This document shows, piece after piece, positions 26,580-26,644 of a stretch of 26,644 nt of DNA. Made by a program: the position numbers and the translations under genes. Every line of letters begins with the position of its first letter. The first letter of the stretch is position 1. Below the pieces are notes generated by a model that was not told the DNA's origin, searched no databases, and was given only the letters and a program-made list of their open reading frames with translations. Origin of the DNA: Reticulitermes lucifugus (taxonomy: Eukaryota > Arthropoda > Insecta > Blattodea > Rhinotermitidae); the NCBI GenBank assembly GCA_026260175.1, contig JAKCWW010006525.1, forward strand, positions 1 through 26,644, given 5' to 3'.

Positions 26580-26644
26580 CTGGGGCACACAGTGGCGCAG
26601 TTGGTTGAGGCACTGCGCTACAAACCGGAACGTCGCGGGTTCGA
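26580..26644 (+). mobile_element. SINE head, same family as 19723-20711, cut by the window end
   Basis: GTGGCGCAGTTGGTTGAGGC, ACTGCGCTACAAACCGGAA and CGCGGGTTCGA match the copy at about 19733-19796 with only a few differences. It continues off the right edge. Confidence 0.82.

Larger units (their letters stand above)
26025..26644. other. Ferroportin intron, right part (continues off the window)
   Basis: It contains one degraded SINE (26312-26560) and the start of a second SINE (26580 to the edge). No ferroportin exon was found in it. Confidence 0.6.

Noticed and set aside
26580..26644. Possible tRNA gene at the right edge
   Set aside because: It matches the SINE head at 19733 closely, including non-tRNA sequence before the A box.
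1..26644. CRISPR arrays, bacterial operons or prophage content
   Set aside because: The window is spliced eukaryotic DNA; no regularly spaced repeats or prokaryotic gene organisation are present.

Overview
The window is animal nuclear DNA, most likely from an insect. It is AT-rich, has spliced genes with GT-AG introns from about 0.1 to 3 kb, and is full of SINEs, Penelope-like and non-LTR retroelement remnants and small Tigger/pogo-type MITEs. The SINE types recall cockroach, termite or stick-insect genomes, but that placement is an impression from memory and not a measured result.

Three conserved genes were rebuilt exon by exon. (1) Positions 7912 to 1306, minus strand: the first six coding exons of the RNA polymerase I second-largest subunit (RPA2/POLR1B), about 331 residues. 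The remainder lies off the left edge. (2) Positions 10262-21420, plus strand: a complete ten-exon Actin-related protein 5 gene (Arp5/ACTR5, INO80 chromatin-remodelling complex). All exon phases join, giving 674 residues plus a stop. (3) Positions 26024 to 23745, minus strand: the last four coding exons of a ferroportin (SLC40A1) iron exporter. Its 5' exons lie off the right edge. RPA2 and Arp5 diverge from a 2.35 kb intergenic region. Arp5 and ferroportin converge. RPA2 and Arp5 both serve nuclear housekeeping; ferroportin is unrelated and the synteny looks incidental.

The introns carry the mobile DNA. At the left edge is a partly degraded copy of a Cys-rich multicopy arthropod gene family. 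The big RPA2 intron holds the 3' end of a non-LTR retrotransposon with a poly(A) tail, and another RPA2 intron holds a 174 bp MITE. Arp5 intron 2 holds a dead Penelope-like element with GIY-YIG remnants and inverted ends. Arp5 intron 5 holds a tRNA-type SINE with a 19 bp target duplication. Arp5 intron 8 holds a second SINE type and a 145 bp snapback palindrome. Arp5 intron 9 holds a three-level nest: SINE, then MITE, then MITE.

The most interesting signal is a dispersed hammerhead-ribozyme-like fold. It has a CTGANGA box, a four-pair stem II, a GAAA box, a minimal stem III and a closing stem I. It appears clearly at two unrelated sites with compensatory changes in stems I and II, and in weaker form at others. 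One copy sits just before the poly(A) tail of the non-LTR remnant, and two sit on the arms of the palindrome.
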